NCBI GenBank assembly: GCA_030530215.1
Contig: JAUMVJ010000006.1
Span: 1 to 64,000 of the forward strand
DNA from: Coriobacteriia bacterium
Lineage (GTDB): Bacteria; Actinomycetota; Coriobacteriia; Coriobacteriales; Eggerthellaceae
DNA length: 64,000 nt
Reading direction: 5' to 3'
The translations under genes and the position numbers were made by a program. The stretch's first letter is position 1. Every line of letters begins with the position of its first letter. Under the pieces are notes generated by a model. It did not search any database, was not told the origin of the DNA, and saw nothing but the letters and a program-made list of their open reading frames with translations. This document shows positions 24,776 to 34,600 of the stretch, piece after piece.

Positions 24776-25936
24776 CTACTTACGGTTGATCACGCGGGAA
24801 AAGAGGCTGTCTTTGTCCTGCGTGCGTGCGACATCCGCGTTGGCGGCAGGAGCGCCCGCATCACCAGCGACACTCGTAGCGCCCAGGGAAGAATCCTCGC
24901 TAGCAGCGGAAACCGAATGCTTGGCGCCGCTGAAAAGCCCGGCGTCCTTGCCCTCATCGACAACCGTAGCGGACAGATCGGCTTCGGCCACCAAGGGAAC
25001 CGCCACCGAATCAAGAATGGCATTAATGATGGCCTCGGGCGCGCGTCCGTTGGCGCGCGCCTCGTGCGTCAGGATAATGCGGTGCGACAGCGCAAACGGC
25101 GCAAGGTATTTGATGTCATCAGGCATAACGTAGGTGCGCCCACGCATAAGGGCATTAGCACGCGCAAGATCGATAAGCGCCAGGGATCCGCGAGGCGAAG
25201 AGCCACAGGCACATTCCTTGGCAGTACGCGTGGCCGAAACCACCTGCACCGCATAGCGCGCAACCGAGCGCGAAACCTCCACCTCAGAGGCCAGCTTACG
25301 AAGCGTCAGCACATCGGCGGAGCTGGCAACAGGCCCGATGGCCGCCTTGGCGGCGCGCGTGTTCAGCACGACGTCGATTTCCTCTTCCATGCCGGGGTAA
25401 CCCATGGAAAGCTTCATGATGAAGCGGTCGAGCTGAGCCTCGGGCAAGGGATAAGTGCCGTACTGCTCGATGGGATTCTGCGTCGCCAAAACCATGAAGG
25501 GTTCTTCGAGCTTATAGGTGTGGGAGTCGACGGTGACCTGGCGCTCCTCCATAGCCTCAAGCAAAGAAGACTGTGTCTTAGCACTGGCGCGGTTAATCTC
25601 GTCGACAAGCACAAGGTTGCTCATCACGCCGCCAGGCCTGAACTCGAAGTCGTTGGTCTTCTGGTTGTAGATGGAAAAGCCCACAACGTCGGAAGGCATA
25701 ATGTCGGGTGTGAACTGCATGCGGCTGAACTTGCATTCGACCGATTTGGCCAGCGCGCTTGCCAAAGAAGTCTTGCCCGTTCCGGGAAGATCTTCCAAAA
25801 GCACGTGCCCTTGGGCAACCAGCGCCATAAGAACAAGCTCGACAATCTCGCGCTTGCCCACGATAACCGACTCCACGTTGTCGGCGATTGCGGCAAGGAA
25901 GTCGGCCGCCTGATTTGCCTCGTCTTGCGTGATCAT
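24776..25936 (-). CDS. MoxR-family AAA+ ATPase
   Basis: 386 aa. Walker A is LLEDLPGTGKTSLA (about 47-59) and Walker B LVLVDEINRASAKTQSSLLEAMEERQVT. Sensor 1 is ATQNPIEQYGTYPLPEAQLDRF, the characteristic MoxR block. The C-terminal 60 residues are a Ser/Ala/Asp-rich extension not needed for the fold. MoxR ATPases act as chaperones or remodelling factors for partner proteins, often with a metal-ion-binding or vWA domain. The ATG follows directly on the stop of the upstream ABC ATPase gene (TAAATG), with AAAGGGA as ribosome site inside the end of that gene. The two are therefore translationally linked. Confidence 0.88.
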   Translation of the reverse strand: MITQDEANQAADFLAAIADNVESVIVGKREIVELVLMALVAQGHVLLEDLPGTGKTSLASALAKSVECKFSRMQFTPDIMPSDVVGFSIYNQKTNDFEFRPGGVMSNLVLVDEINRASAKTQSSLLEAMEERQVTVDSHTYKLEEPFMVLATQNPIEQYGTYPLPEAQLDRFIMKLSMGYPGMEEEIDVVLNTRAAKAAIGPVASSADVLTLRKLASEVEVSRSVARYAVQVVSATRTAKECACGSSPRGSLALIDLARANALMRGRTYVMPDDIKYLAPFALSHRIILTHEARANGRAPEAIINAILDSVAVPLVAEADLSATVVDEGKDAGLFSGAKHSVSAASEDSSLGATSVAGDAGAPAANADVARTQDKDSLFSRVINRK

Positions 25937-26746
25937 TTAATTCCCTTTCTCGGAATGGCCACCGAATTCCGGGGCGCACATACGCATGACCTCATCGTTG
26001 TCATGCACGAATTCAACCAATTTCACGTTCACACCGTAGGCGTCCTGGATGTTCGCACGGGTGATGACCTCATAAGCGCTGCCGAAGACCATGTTACGGT
26101 TACGCATGAACAAGGCGACGTTCGCCCCCGTCATAAAGGCATGGTCGGGGTTGTGGGTGATCATCATCACTGCATAGCCAGCCTTGGCCATCTCGCGCAC
26201 CTTCTCAATCACGCGCACGGCATTGCCGTAATCCAAGGCCGCAGTGGGCTCGTCCATGATCAGGAGGTTTGGCTCTTGGGCCAAAGCGCGCGCGAACATG
26301 ACCATCTGCAGCTCGCCACCCGAAATGTCAACGTAGGGCACATCGCGCAAATGCCAGATGCCCATTTCCTTCAAGGCGTTTTCCACGATGTTGTAATCGC
26401 GACGCGTGGGACGGCCACTTGCCGACTTGGTTTTAGCCAAACGGCCAAGCATGACCACATCCTTAACCTCGAAGGGGAACGGCTGCGAATGGCGCTGCGC
26501 CACGTAGGCGACATCCTGCGAGATGCGAGCGGCACTCCATTGGGTAATGTCGCTGCCATCGAGCGTAATGGAACCCGAAAGCAAAGGGTTTATGCCCAGT
26601 ATGCTTTTGACCAGGGTCGTCTTACCGCAGCCGTTAGGGCCCAGGATGCAGCAAACCTCGCCACTTTGGACACTGAAATTAACGAACCTCTGAATGGGCT
26701 TGTCGGCGTTGTAGCCAACCGCGACGTCGCGGGCAATGAGTTTCAC
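25937..26746 (-). CDS. ABC transporter ATP-binding protein, FecE/BtuD type
   Basis: 269 aa. Walker A LGPNGCGKTT (about 35-44), Q-loop AQRHSQPFPFEVKDVVMLGR, signature ISGGELQMVMFARALA, Walker B LLIMDEPTAALD and the H-loop ITHNPDHA are all present. The VMLGR stretch after the Q-loop is typical of ATPases serving FecCD-type iron-siderophore, haem and cobalamin importers. Its start abuts the stop of the second permease gene, so the protein is made from the same transcript. The C-terminal 30 residues (KLVEFVHDNDEVMRMCAPEFGG) are probably regulatory or extra. Confidence 0.88.
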   Translation of the reverse strand: MKLIARDVAVGYNADKPIQRFVNFSVQSGEVCCILGPNGCGKTTLVKSILGINPLLSGSITLDGSDITQWSAARISQDVAYVAQRHSQPFPFEVKDVVMLGRLAKTKSASGRPTRRDYNIVENALKEMGIWHLRDVPYVDISGGELQMVMFARALAQEPNLLIMDEPTAALDYGNAVRVIEKVREMAKAGYAVMMITHNPDHAFMTGANVALFMRNRNMVFGSAYEVITRANIQDAYGVNVKLVEFVHDNDEVMRMCAPEFGGHSEKGN

Positions 26747-28042
26747 TTATTCCCATCCTCTCATCTGACGCGCCATAACAATCACGAACAAAGGCAGCAT
26801 GACAACACTTGCAACGGAGCCTATGGCCAGGCCGTCCCCAATGAAGGGGATCAAATCGGTAATATCGCGGCACACGAGCAAAAGAATGGGCCCGATGCAC
26901 AGGTTGCCGATGAGTTGGCGGCTACTCTCGCACCCAAAGAGGCTGCGTGCCAAGAACGGCACGATAAGCGAAACCAAGCTCACCATGCCTACATGCACCT
27001 GGGCGGCCAAGATCATCACCGAGCCGCACAGAAGCGCCACCGCGCGCAGGCCGCCGTAATTAAGGCCCAGCATGCGCGCCTCTTCAGGGGCAAGCGCCAA
27101 GGCGTTGAACTTGTAGCGCAGGAAAAACACGGGCACCAACGACACCACGCAGGCGATGCCAAGGGCCAACCAGGACACGGCCGAGGTATCAACCACGAGC
27201 ATCTGCGAGAGCGTGTAGAAGGAAAGGTAGTCCTCGTCGCTCATAAGGAAGAGGGTCACGTAACTTACCACGAAGCCCAAGAGCTGCGAGACGATGGAGC
27301 CCACCAAAAGCATGGTCACCAGATCGAAAGGCTTACCCCGCCCCGAGAGTTTGCGCCCAGCCAAAAGCACGAACAAGAGAATGGCCGCGCCGAAGCCGTA
27401 GCAGAGCGCATAGCGCATTCCCAACATGTTCGCCGCGTTGGCCCCGAAAAGGTAAACCATGAGCATGAGGCCTAAGCTCACACCGCTGCCGACACCGAGC
27501 ATGCCCGGCCCCGCAATGGGGTTCTTGAAGGTGTTTTGATAGAGCATGCCAGAAATGGAAAGCAACACCGCGCACAGAAGCGTGATACCCACCACGCCGG
27601 CACGCTGCTGGATAGCCCAATAACCAGGCACGTTCTCCAAAATCCAGTCGTTGGTATGAACCGACCACAGGTGCGTGAGCTGCGCCAAAGAATTGTACGC
27701 ATATTCGTAAAGCGCACCGGCCACCTCGATAGGGTTATACACCTGGTAGCGATACGAATAGGTGTAGGTGTCGCCCGCGGCACCCATGAAGCCCAAGGAA
27801 ACGAAAACGAGCAAAAGCAGGATGAGCACGCTTGCAAAAACGCGCATGGCAAGCGCATCGTGCTCGCTGCGATACAGCTGATTGGTCTGCGCAAGCGACA
27901 AGCTTTTACCGAAGAGTCCCAAGCCCGAGCCCACGCCCGAAGGGATGGCCGCGCCGTTGCGCAGGCGGGCGACGTCGCGTGCGGTGTACTGCACGGTGCA
28001 GTTGTGCGAAGAAGCGCGCTGCGCCTTATTCGAACTGGCCAC
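26747..28042 (-). CDS. FecCD-family ABC permease (second)
   Basis: 431 aa. The soluble N-terminus of about 65 residues is unusually long. Nine or ten TM helices follow. SGMLYQNTFKNPIAGPGMLGVGSGVSLGL is the family block (G-x2-[YF]-Q-x3-[KR]-NPLA-x-P-x-LG), and APEEARMLGLNYGGLR is the coupling-helix region facing the ATPase. An extracytoplasmic loop between TM1 and TM2 (about 65 residues) is larger than in BtuC or FhuB. The GTG at 28042 has GGGAAAGGGGG upstream on the minus strand and overlaps the end of the other permease by 17 nt. Confidence 0.83.
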   Translation of the reverse strand: MASSNKAQRASSHNCTVQYTARDVARLRNGAAIPSGVGSGLGLFGKSLSLAQTNQLYRSEHDALAMRVFASVLILLLLVFVSLGFMGAAGDTYTYSYRYQVYNPIEVAGALYEYAYNSLAQLTHLWSVHTNDWILENVPGYWAIQQRAGVVGITLLCAVLLSISGMLYQNTFKNPIAGPGMLGVGSGVSLGLMLMVYLFGANAANMLGMRYALCYGFGAAILLFVLLAGRKLSGRGKPFDLVTMLLVGSIVSQLLGFVVSYVTLFLMSDEDYLSFYTLSQMLVVDTSAVSWLALGIACVVSLVPVFFLRYKFNALALAPEEARMLGLNYGGLRAVALLCGSVMILAAQVHVGMVSLVSLIVPFLARSLFGCESSRQLIGNLCIGPILLLVCRDITDLIPFIGDGLAIGSVASVVMLPLFVIVMARQMRGWE

Positions 28043-29306
28043 GCGTGCCCCCTTTCCCTCGCAAGGCCGTAGCCAGGAATACGATGGCACCGCCGATGGA
28101 AATGTACATGCCGACCATCGTCTCAAACGCAGGACCCAAGGTCATCTCGACAAGAAGGTAGGATCCCAAAACGAAGCAAGCACCAACCAAAAGCGAACAG
28201 GGCAGCAAGTAACCAAGCGAAGGGCCCACCAAGCGGCGGGACAAGTGCGGCACCAGGAAGCCGACGAAGCCGACGACGCCGCAAAACGAAATGAGGATGG
28301 CCGTTAGCAGCGTGCACAGCAAAACGACCGCGGTCTGCATGCGTTGGGAGTTGACGCCCATCGTACGCGCTTCGCCCTCGGTGAAGCTTAGAAGCGTCAT
28401 CTTGCGACGCAGCATCATAACGAGCATAAACACCGCAACAAGCGGGATCAGGATGGCCACCAAATCGATCCAGGTGAAACTTCGATAGAACGAGGATATC
28501 TGCAGATCGGTGAGTAAGGATGCCTTAACGCCATAGGGGTTTTCGGCCACGTAGTAGTAGCGGATGGAATTGCTGACGGCGCCCATGACCGAACCGATCA
28601 CCTGGCCGCAGATGATGAGCATGATGGCAGAGCGCCCTCCCTTACCGCCCAAGCGGCGTACAAGCAACACCACGCCCACAACGAACAAGCAGGAAACGAA
28701 AGAGCAGATGGCCAAACTGTAGTTTGACCAAAGATAGGAAAGGGTGTCGGCGTCGCCCACATAAGTGTCGAGCCAAGCAACGTTAGATCCTTCGTCGTCG
28801 ACAAGGAACACCACCCAAAGCATCATGCCCAAGGTAGAGCCGCTCATCACGCCCAGGGTCGAAGGCGACACCAGCGCGTTTTTGAAAGATCCCTGGTACA
28901 CGGCGCCGCAAAGCGCCAAGCCCGCGCCCGTAACGGCGATAACGATGTAGCGGATGATGCGAATGCTGTAGGGGTCGGGGCCGTTGTCGTTACCGGTGAA
29001 CACCGCCACCAACGAATTCACGTTGCCAAGCAAATCCTCGGTGAACCAGGCAAAGGAATAACCCGCATTGGTGCCCCCGTAGTGCATGGCCTGGTTGAAA
29101 AGATCCTTGGGCACCACAAGCCCGAAAGCGAAAATGCACAGGAGCGCTACCGCCGCGATGAACGTCTTCTGAATGCGCGGATCCACCTTATGCCCGGCAT
29201 CGACGGTCTCGGCGTAGGCGTTGTCGGCCTCGTCGGCCAGATGGATGTTAGTTGCGGTGGGCGCATCGGCGAGGATGCGCGCCTGTTTGTTCTGCCTGCG
29301 AGCCAT
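28026..29306 (-). CDS. FecCD-family ABC permease (first)
   Basis: 426 aa. A hydrophilic N-terminus of about 48 residues precedes the first TM helix. GAGLALCGAVYQGSFKNALVSPSTLGVMSGSTLG is the family block and TEGEARTMGVNSQRMQ the coupling-helix region. GVVGFVGFLVPHLSRRLVGPSLGYLLP is the usual stretch following it. With its neighbour it would form a heterodimeric channel. The ATG overlaps the stop of the upstream surface-protein gene (TAATG), which ties translation of importer and surface protein together. Confidence 0.85.
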   Translation of the reverse strand: MARRQNKQARILADAPTATNIHLADEADNAYAETVDAGHKVDPRIQKTFIAAVALLCIFAFGLVVPKDLFNQAMHYGGTNAGYSFAWFTEDLLGNVNSLVAVFTGNDNGPDPYSIRIIRYIVIAVTGAGLALCGAVYQGSFKNALVSPSTLGVMSGSTLGMMLWVVFLVDDEGSNVAWLDTYVGDADTLSYLWSNYSLAICSFVSCLFVVGVVLLVRRLGGKGGRSAIMLIICGQVIGSVMGAVSNSIRYYYVAENPYGVKASLLTDLQISSFYRSFTWIDLVAILIPLVAVFMLVMMLRRKMTLLSFTEGEARTMGVNSQRMQTAVVLLCTLLTAILISFCGVVGFVGFLVPHLSRRLVGPSLGYLLPCSLLVGACFVLGSYLLVEMTLGPAFETMVGMYISIGGAIVFLATALRGKGGTRGQFE

Positions 29307-31606
29307 TAGAAGCGAATCAGCTCCTCTCGCTTAACCGAGGCGGGTGCGAACTCGCGGCGCTCACGTCCACGACGCGCCAAGAACCAACGAATCAGCAGCA
29401 GGATGCCCGCTATCGCGAGCGCACACACGGCGCTGAAGGCCGCGGTGCTTTGGGTGAGGTTTTGCGTCCCGGTACCCACTTCGCCATTGCCAAGCTTAGC
29501 CATCTGTTCGGCAACGGACTCCTCGTCGCTATCCTTCGCGGAGTCGGAGCTGGCGAGCTCGGAATCCTCGTCGCCGTCGGCCCCATCAAGGCTCACTTCC
29601 TCAAGCTCATCGGAGGATGCAGCGGAGTTGCCGGCCAAAGTGGCCGCGGCAGAAGAGCCCGCCAAACTGCTCTTGGCCAAGCTGCCCGAAAGCGAAAGCC
29701 CCGAGATGCTTGTCTTCTTCTTTTTCAGGTTTGCCTTGATCTGAGAAGTAGTTTTGCCAGCTGCGCCCGAAGCGCCGGATGCGCTGGAGCCAGACGAACT
29801 GCCCGAGGACGAAGAGGAGGAGCTGGTATAGCTAGCGTACACGGTGACGTCGCTCGTCACGATGGACTTGGACAGATCGAAGGTGCCGCCCTCTTTCAGC
29901 ACCCTAGCCTTGAAGTTCTTGGGCAAGCCCGAAATCTTGAAGGTTGGGTTGCTCTTCATGACGGTGCTACCGTAACCCACGCCAACGGAGCCCACACGAT
30001 TGCCCGAGCTGTCGCAGAAGGTGACCGTGCAGGTTTTCTTGGCCCACAGGGCATAAAGGCTCAAAGCGGTACCGTCGCCGGCAATGTCGTTGAGCGTAGT
30101 GCGAGAAGCTTCGATGATGTCAGTTGCCGTGGGGCTTGTTGCCCAGCCACGGAACTGGTAATCGGGGCCAGGCGTCGCGATCTTCGAAGTGTCGATGCCG
30201 GCCTGCTTAACCGCCGAGGAAAGAAGCGACGTTGCCCCAAGCTTGTCGGCCGAGCCGAGCTTAGCGCTGCTGCTGTAGAAGGAAACGCTTACCAACTGAG
30301 TTTCCTGCTCGTAGACGGCATAGAACACACGGTTACCACTGTCCCAGCCATCCGAGCCGTCCACGTAGAAGTCGCCTTCGTATATGGGCTCGACATCGCT
30401 CTTGCGCGGCGACCAGCCCTTAAGCGTGTAAATGACGCCCTTGCTGTTAAGGCGCTCAGGCACTTGCAGCGTATCCTTGGCATAGGCTGAAACCGATTTG
30501 GACCAATCGAAGCTGCCCACCGTGGTGGTGCTGCTAGCGGCCTCGCCATCTTTAAGTTGCTTATAGGTGAGCGAGATCGAAACAGTGCTTGCCTCTTTCG
30601 AAAACTTGGCGGTGTAAATGGCGTCTTCGCTCGCAGCAGGAAGAAGGCTGTAGAGAGCCTCGCCCGCAGCTGCTATGGGTTGGCTGCTCGAGCCCTTAGA
30701 CCAACCAACGAAGGAATAGTTGTAGCCGGTTTCCTCGTCCTCGAAGCTCGGCGCAACCACCGAAGTGGAGTTGCCCGCGTTGCGATAGTTGGGTGCCTTA
30801 CCATCGGCCACGGCGCAAGCGGCAAGAAGATTCTCGGTCCTAAACACCACCAGATGCTCGCCCTCGCTAACGGGTACGTACATCGCCGTTAAGCTGAGGC
30901 TACCGTCCTTCACACCGGAAAGAGCGCTGGTGATTTGCAGCTTAGATTGCAAATGGTCGGAATCGTAGGCTTTGCCCTGCGCAAGGGCGGAGCTGCGCCA
31001 CCCAACGAAGCGGTACGTCACTCCATCAAGCACATAATCGGCCGGGTGAAGCTGCTCACACTTCGCTGCTGCCAGAGTGCTGCCGTAGGGCACCTGGTAG
31101 CTGACGTCGGAGATTGCTGCACCGGAGGCATCATGCAAGTTGGTGAAGGCGACGTTTACCATGCCGCTCATCGCAGTGTAGAGCAGCTCCTTCAGCTGAA
31201 GCTCGCTCATGGCCTGCTTCAAAGTAATGTCGAGGCTGCCATCGAGCGCAGCCAAAACGTCAACGGCCTTGCCCTTCGTCGAGCCGACCTCGGTTAACGA
31301 AGCGCTCTTGGGATAAACGATCACCTGGCTTGCCGCACTGCCGCTCAAAGTTGTGTAATCGTTTAGGCTGAACTTGCTTGAGGCCTTTACCAAGAAGGAA
31401 TCACTTGAGCATGTTGCCTTAATTTTTGACTGGTCAAGACCCCAAGAGCTAGCAGATGCGCAGCCCGAAACGCCGCAGGCAAGGCCCTTACCCGTGGAAG
31501 CCGTAATGCTTGCAGGAGCAGAGATTTTGGCTGCGGATCCTTCCTCCATGCTGATGCCATAAGCATCCATCGAAGTAAGGTAGGTGGGAGCGCACGAAGA
31601 TATGAG
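29306..31606 (-). CDS. Large surface protein, 3' segment (after a frameshift): InlB-type repeats and C-terminal anchor
   Basis: About 766 residues in a frame one base away from that of the preceding 4.6-kb open frame. There is no signal peptide and no ribosome site. Read across the joint near 31607/31606, the protein continues smoothly (IVP then LISSCAPTYL). It holds four to five InlB/Listeria-Bacteroides-like repeats, recognised by YRFVGWRSS, YSFVGWSKG, YTLKGWSPR, YQFRGWATS and YALWAKKTC. A Ser/Gly tract and an acidic stretch follow, then one TM helix (AAFSAVCALAIAGILLLIRWFL) and a basic tail, so the C-terminus is membrane-anchored without an LPXTG motif. It is the C-terminal half of the 31488-36071 product. 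Confidence 0.75.
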   Translation of the reverse strand, partial: LISSCAPTYLTSMDAYGISMEEGSAAKISAPASITASTGKGLACGVSGCASASSWGLDQSKIKATCSSDSFLVKASSKFSLNDYTTLSGSAASQVIVYPKSASLTEVGSTKGKAVDVLAALDGSLDITLKQAMSELQLKELLYTAMSGMVNVAFTNLHDASGAAISDVSYQVPYGSTLAAAKCEQLHPADYVLDGVTYRFVGWRSSALAQGKAYDSDHLQSKLQITSALSGVKDGSLSLTAMYVPVSEGEHLVVFRTENLLAACAVADGKAPNYRNAGNSTSVVAPSFEDEETGYNYSFVGWSKGSSSQPIAAAGEALYSLLPAASEDAIYTAKFSKEASTVSISLTYKQLKDGEAASSTTTVGSFDWSKSVSAYAKDTLQVPERLNSKGVIYTLKGWSPRKSDVEPIYEGDFYVDGSDGWDSGNRVFYAVYEQETQLVSVSFYSSSAKLGSADKLGATSLLSSAVKQAGIDTSKIATPGPDYQFRGWATSPTATDIIEASRTTLNDIAGDGTALSLYALWAKKTCTVTFCDSSGNRVGSVGVGYGSTVMKSNPTFKISGLPKNFKARVLKEGGTFDLSKSIVTSDVTVYASYTSSSSSSSGSSSGSSASGASGAAGKTTSQIKANLKKKKTSISGLSLSGSLAKSSLAGSSAAATLAGNSAASSDELEEVSLDGADGDEDSELASSDSAKDSDEESVAEQMAKLGNGEVGTGTQNLTQSTAAFSAVCALAIAGILLLIRWFLARRGRERREFAPASVKREELIRF

Positions 31607-34600
31607 CAGGAACGATGCTCGATGCCTTGCCCAGGTCGGCATCCGCCACCTGGTCGGAATAAGCCCACACACGCAAACCGCTGGAAGTCTTGAAGTTGTT
31701 CAGGTAATAAACATTGGCCTTGTACACCGAAGAACTCTCGGAAGAGCTGTCGCAATTGGCTTGCGCCTTGAATATCTTGCAGATTTCCTGGTAATCGGCG
31801 CTGTTCTCGAAGAACTTCACCTCAACCAGATCGGCAATGTTGCTGGAATTTGTCCCCTGCGAGGTGCCGTCAGGGTAGTCGCTAGAGCCCTGCACGGACG
31901 AAGCGGCGTTGTTGTTCACGTCGATTGCCGTGTCAGCAGAAAGATTCACCGCGCCGGCATTTTTGGAAACCCACACGCCACGAAGCTCGCGCGCACCTTC
32001 GGAGGCGTCCTCAGCTGCGGCGCGAACGCTCAAGCTTGCGCCGTTGCTCGTGGTGAAGGCGCCACCCATAACCGAAACGCCACGCAGACTTACCGAAGGA
32101 ACATCTTTGGGCGTGCCCGTATAGGTGACCTTCACCGCCAGCGCATCAAGCGTAAGCGAGGCACTGTCGCTTACCACCAAGCCCTGGTAAGTTAGGGCGC
32201 CGGATTCATTAGCCGCGCCAAGCGTGCAATTCAAGGAGCCGCCGCCCAAGCTATCCTTTAGCACCACTTTGGCTGTGCCGGAAACCACCAGTGCGCCAGC
32301 GGCAGAACCGTTAGAAGATTTAGCCGCACTCCCTGCAGAAATAGATAGCGTATGGCCGTTGACATCGATATTCAACGACTTGCTCAAGCTAAGTGCAGAC
32401 TTCAAAGCAAGATCCGACTGAAGCTGAAGGGTATCACCCGCGTTAGCGGCATTAACAGCCTCGCCCATATCGTCAAAGCTCACGCCCGTAGAAAGGTTGA
32501 GCACCGTGCCGGCGCGCTTCCAAGCAAGGCTAACCATACCCGCAGATTCGCTCGCTTGGACCGTGCAATCATCAAAGGCGCTGCCCGCGGCTGCGGCGAA
32601 ATGGTCAGCGTAAGAAGCATCGGACACCTGGGCAAAGGTAGCGTTGGTGCCACGAGTGTAAACATGCCATTGGTCTTCGGCGATGGAAGCGCCCTCTTCA
32701 ACAAGCAGTTGCGCGCTGTTGTTCTGCAGCTCGGTTGCAGTGTCGCTAAGCAAGGAGCACGTGCCGGCAAAATGCCAAGCGGTATCGCTTGAGCTGCCGC
32801 CAAGCTCCAAGCACCAGTGGGACGTAGTGCCCGCAGCAGAAGTGCTCGATTTCGCCACCACGGAAACATCCTTCAAGCTGGCAACGGTGCCCGCAGCAGC
32901 CGCATCGTAGACAGCTGTTATCTTGGCATCGGGCGAAGAGGCAAGGGCAGAGACTGTAGATGCGCCCTCGCTACCCACCAAATCAAGGGCAGACGAGGTA
33001 TGGACGCCCTGAACCGTAGCAGTAGTACCCTGAGCGGAAATGGGGCAGCCCTCGATGGAAAGCCTTGCCGTCTTAGAAGAAAAATACACACCGTACACGC
33101 TCACACCATAGGTAAGCGCCTGCACCTTGACCGACCCGCCCTTGAAGGAAAGGTCGCCAGCGCCCGAGTTGGTAGAGCGGACGCCGTAGGCGTTGTCTTT
33201 CGAAGACGAAGCGCCGATATTCACATCGTCAAAGTTCAACGAAGCCTTGGTGTTGGTATACACGCCGCACACCGCGCTCGACGACGAGGTAGCCACAATG
33301 TCGATACCCTTAACGCTTAAAGAACCCGAACCCAAATGGGCAAGAGCAGCGTTGCCCTTCGAGGAGACGCCCTTGATGGCTCCCCTACCCTCGCTTGAGC
33401 AAAGCACAAGCTTGGCGTTTGTGTTCACAATAAGGCCACCGATAGTCTTGCCCGCAAGGTCAAGCATAAAGCTTGCACTCGCATCGGCGCTTTTATCAAA
33501 GGTCAACACCGAGCAATCGCGCAAAAGCTTGATGGTCTGCCCGTCCTCAACTTTCGCCAAGGCAGCGGCGAATGAGGAATAGTAGGTGGTCGTGCTGCCC
33601 ACTACAGCCGCAGCGGCATCTTCCTCAGAAGCCATACGGAAAAGAAGGCCCGACGCATCGCTGGCAATCGCGCAAACGGCATCTTGCCCTAGCGCGTTGG
33701 AAAGCGAAGTGCCGATGCTTTGCCTCGCTTCATCGGAAACATCGGAGGCAAAGGCACCGATGCGCATGCCGTTATCGTTTGACGCTGACGCTGAGCAAAC
33801 AAGCACGCTTGCCGCAGACCCCGCAAAGTTTGCACCGAAAACGAAAGCGTTCTCGGATGCGGAGTACAGATCGGCCGATTCAAGCGCCGTGTAGCTGGAA
33901 TGCTCAAACTTGACGGGCGCGCTAAGCACGACACCGCCCTCGGCCTTCGAACAAATGCCGTAGGCTGCCTCGTAGGCTTCCGTGGAAACCGTGCTTTCGC
34001 CGCCAACAAATTCAATGTTCTTGGCGCTCACGCCGTAAGCGACGCCCTGCGCGCTCGTGGAGGAAATCGCAGAAGAATCAACGCTCGCGCGCTTTGAGCT
34101 ATAGGACAGCACACCATAGGAATGGCCAACGCTGTAGCTTGAGCGCGAAACGACCACAGGCGAGTTCTGCACCACCAAATTGCTCGACGTGATGCTGGCG
34201 GCCCCCGCGCCGGAGCCTAGGTAAAGTGCCGACGGATCGCCCGATGGGGTGCTGCTGCTGGAAGAGGTGGCATAGGCCTGCTTGCTCAGATCAATCACGA
34301 CCTGCGAGTTGGAAAGCTCAAGCTCGCCCTTATCGATAGCGATGCCCTTTATGTCCAAGGAGGCAAGCTTCCTGCCCGCTTCGGTGCTGTCGGGCTCAAC
34401 CAGGATGCTCAGATTCTCAAGCGAAAGTTTGCCCACTGAAGAGGTGATAGCGCTTTGCGGACGCACACCGGAAAGCTTGATGTACGACGCATCTCCCGCA
34501 TCTCCACGCAAACAAACACTTGCCGCCGAGGCGAGATTTACAGCGGCACCGTTGTACTTGGAGCTCGCAAGCGTATGCCCGGCAAAATCGATGGTGACCT

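Noticed and set aside
24761-27475. 904-codon open frame on the plus strand opposite moxR and the ABC genes
   Set aside because: It lies antisense to three genes with intact family motifs. Its translation is rich in His, Gln, Arg and Asn without any domain, as expected for the reverse of GC-rich codons.
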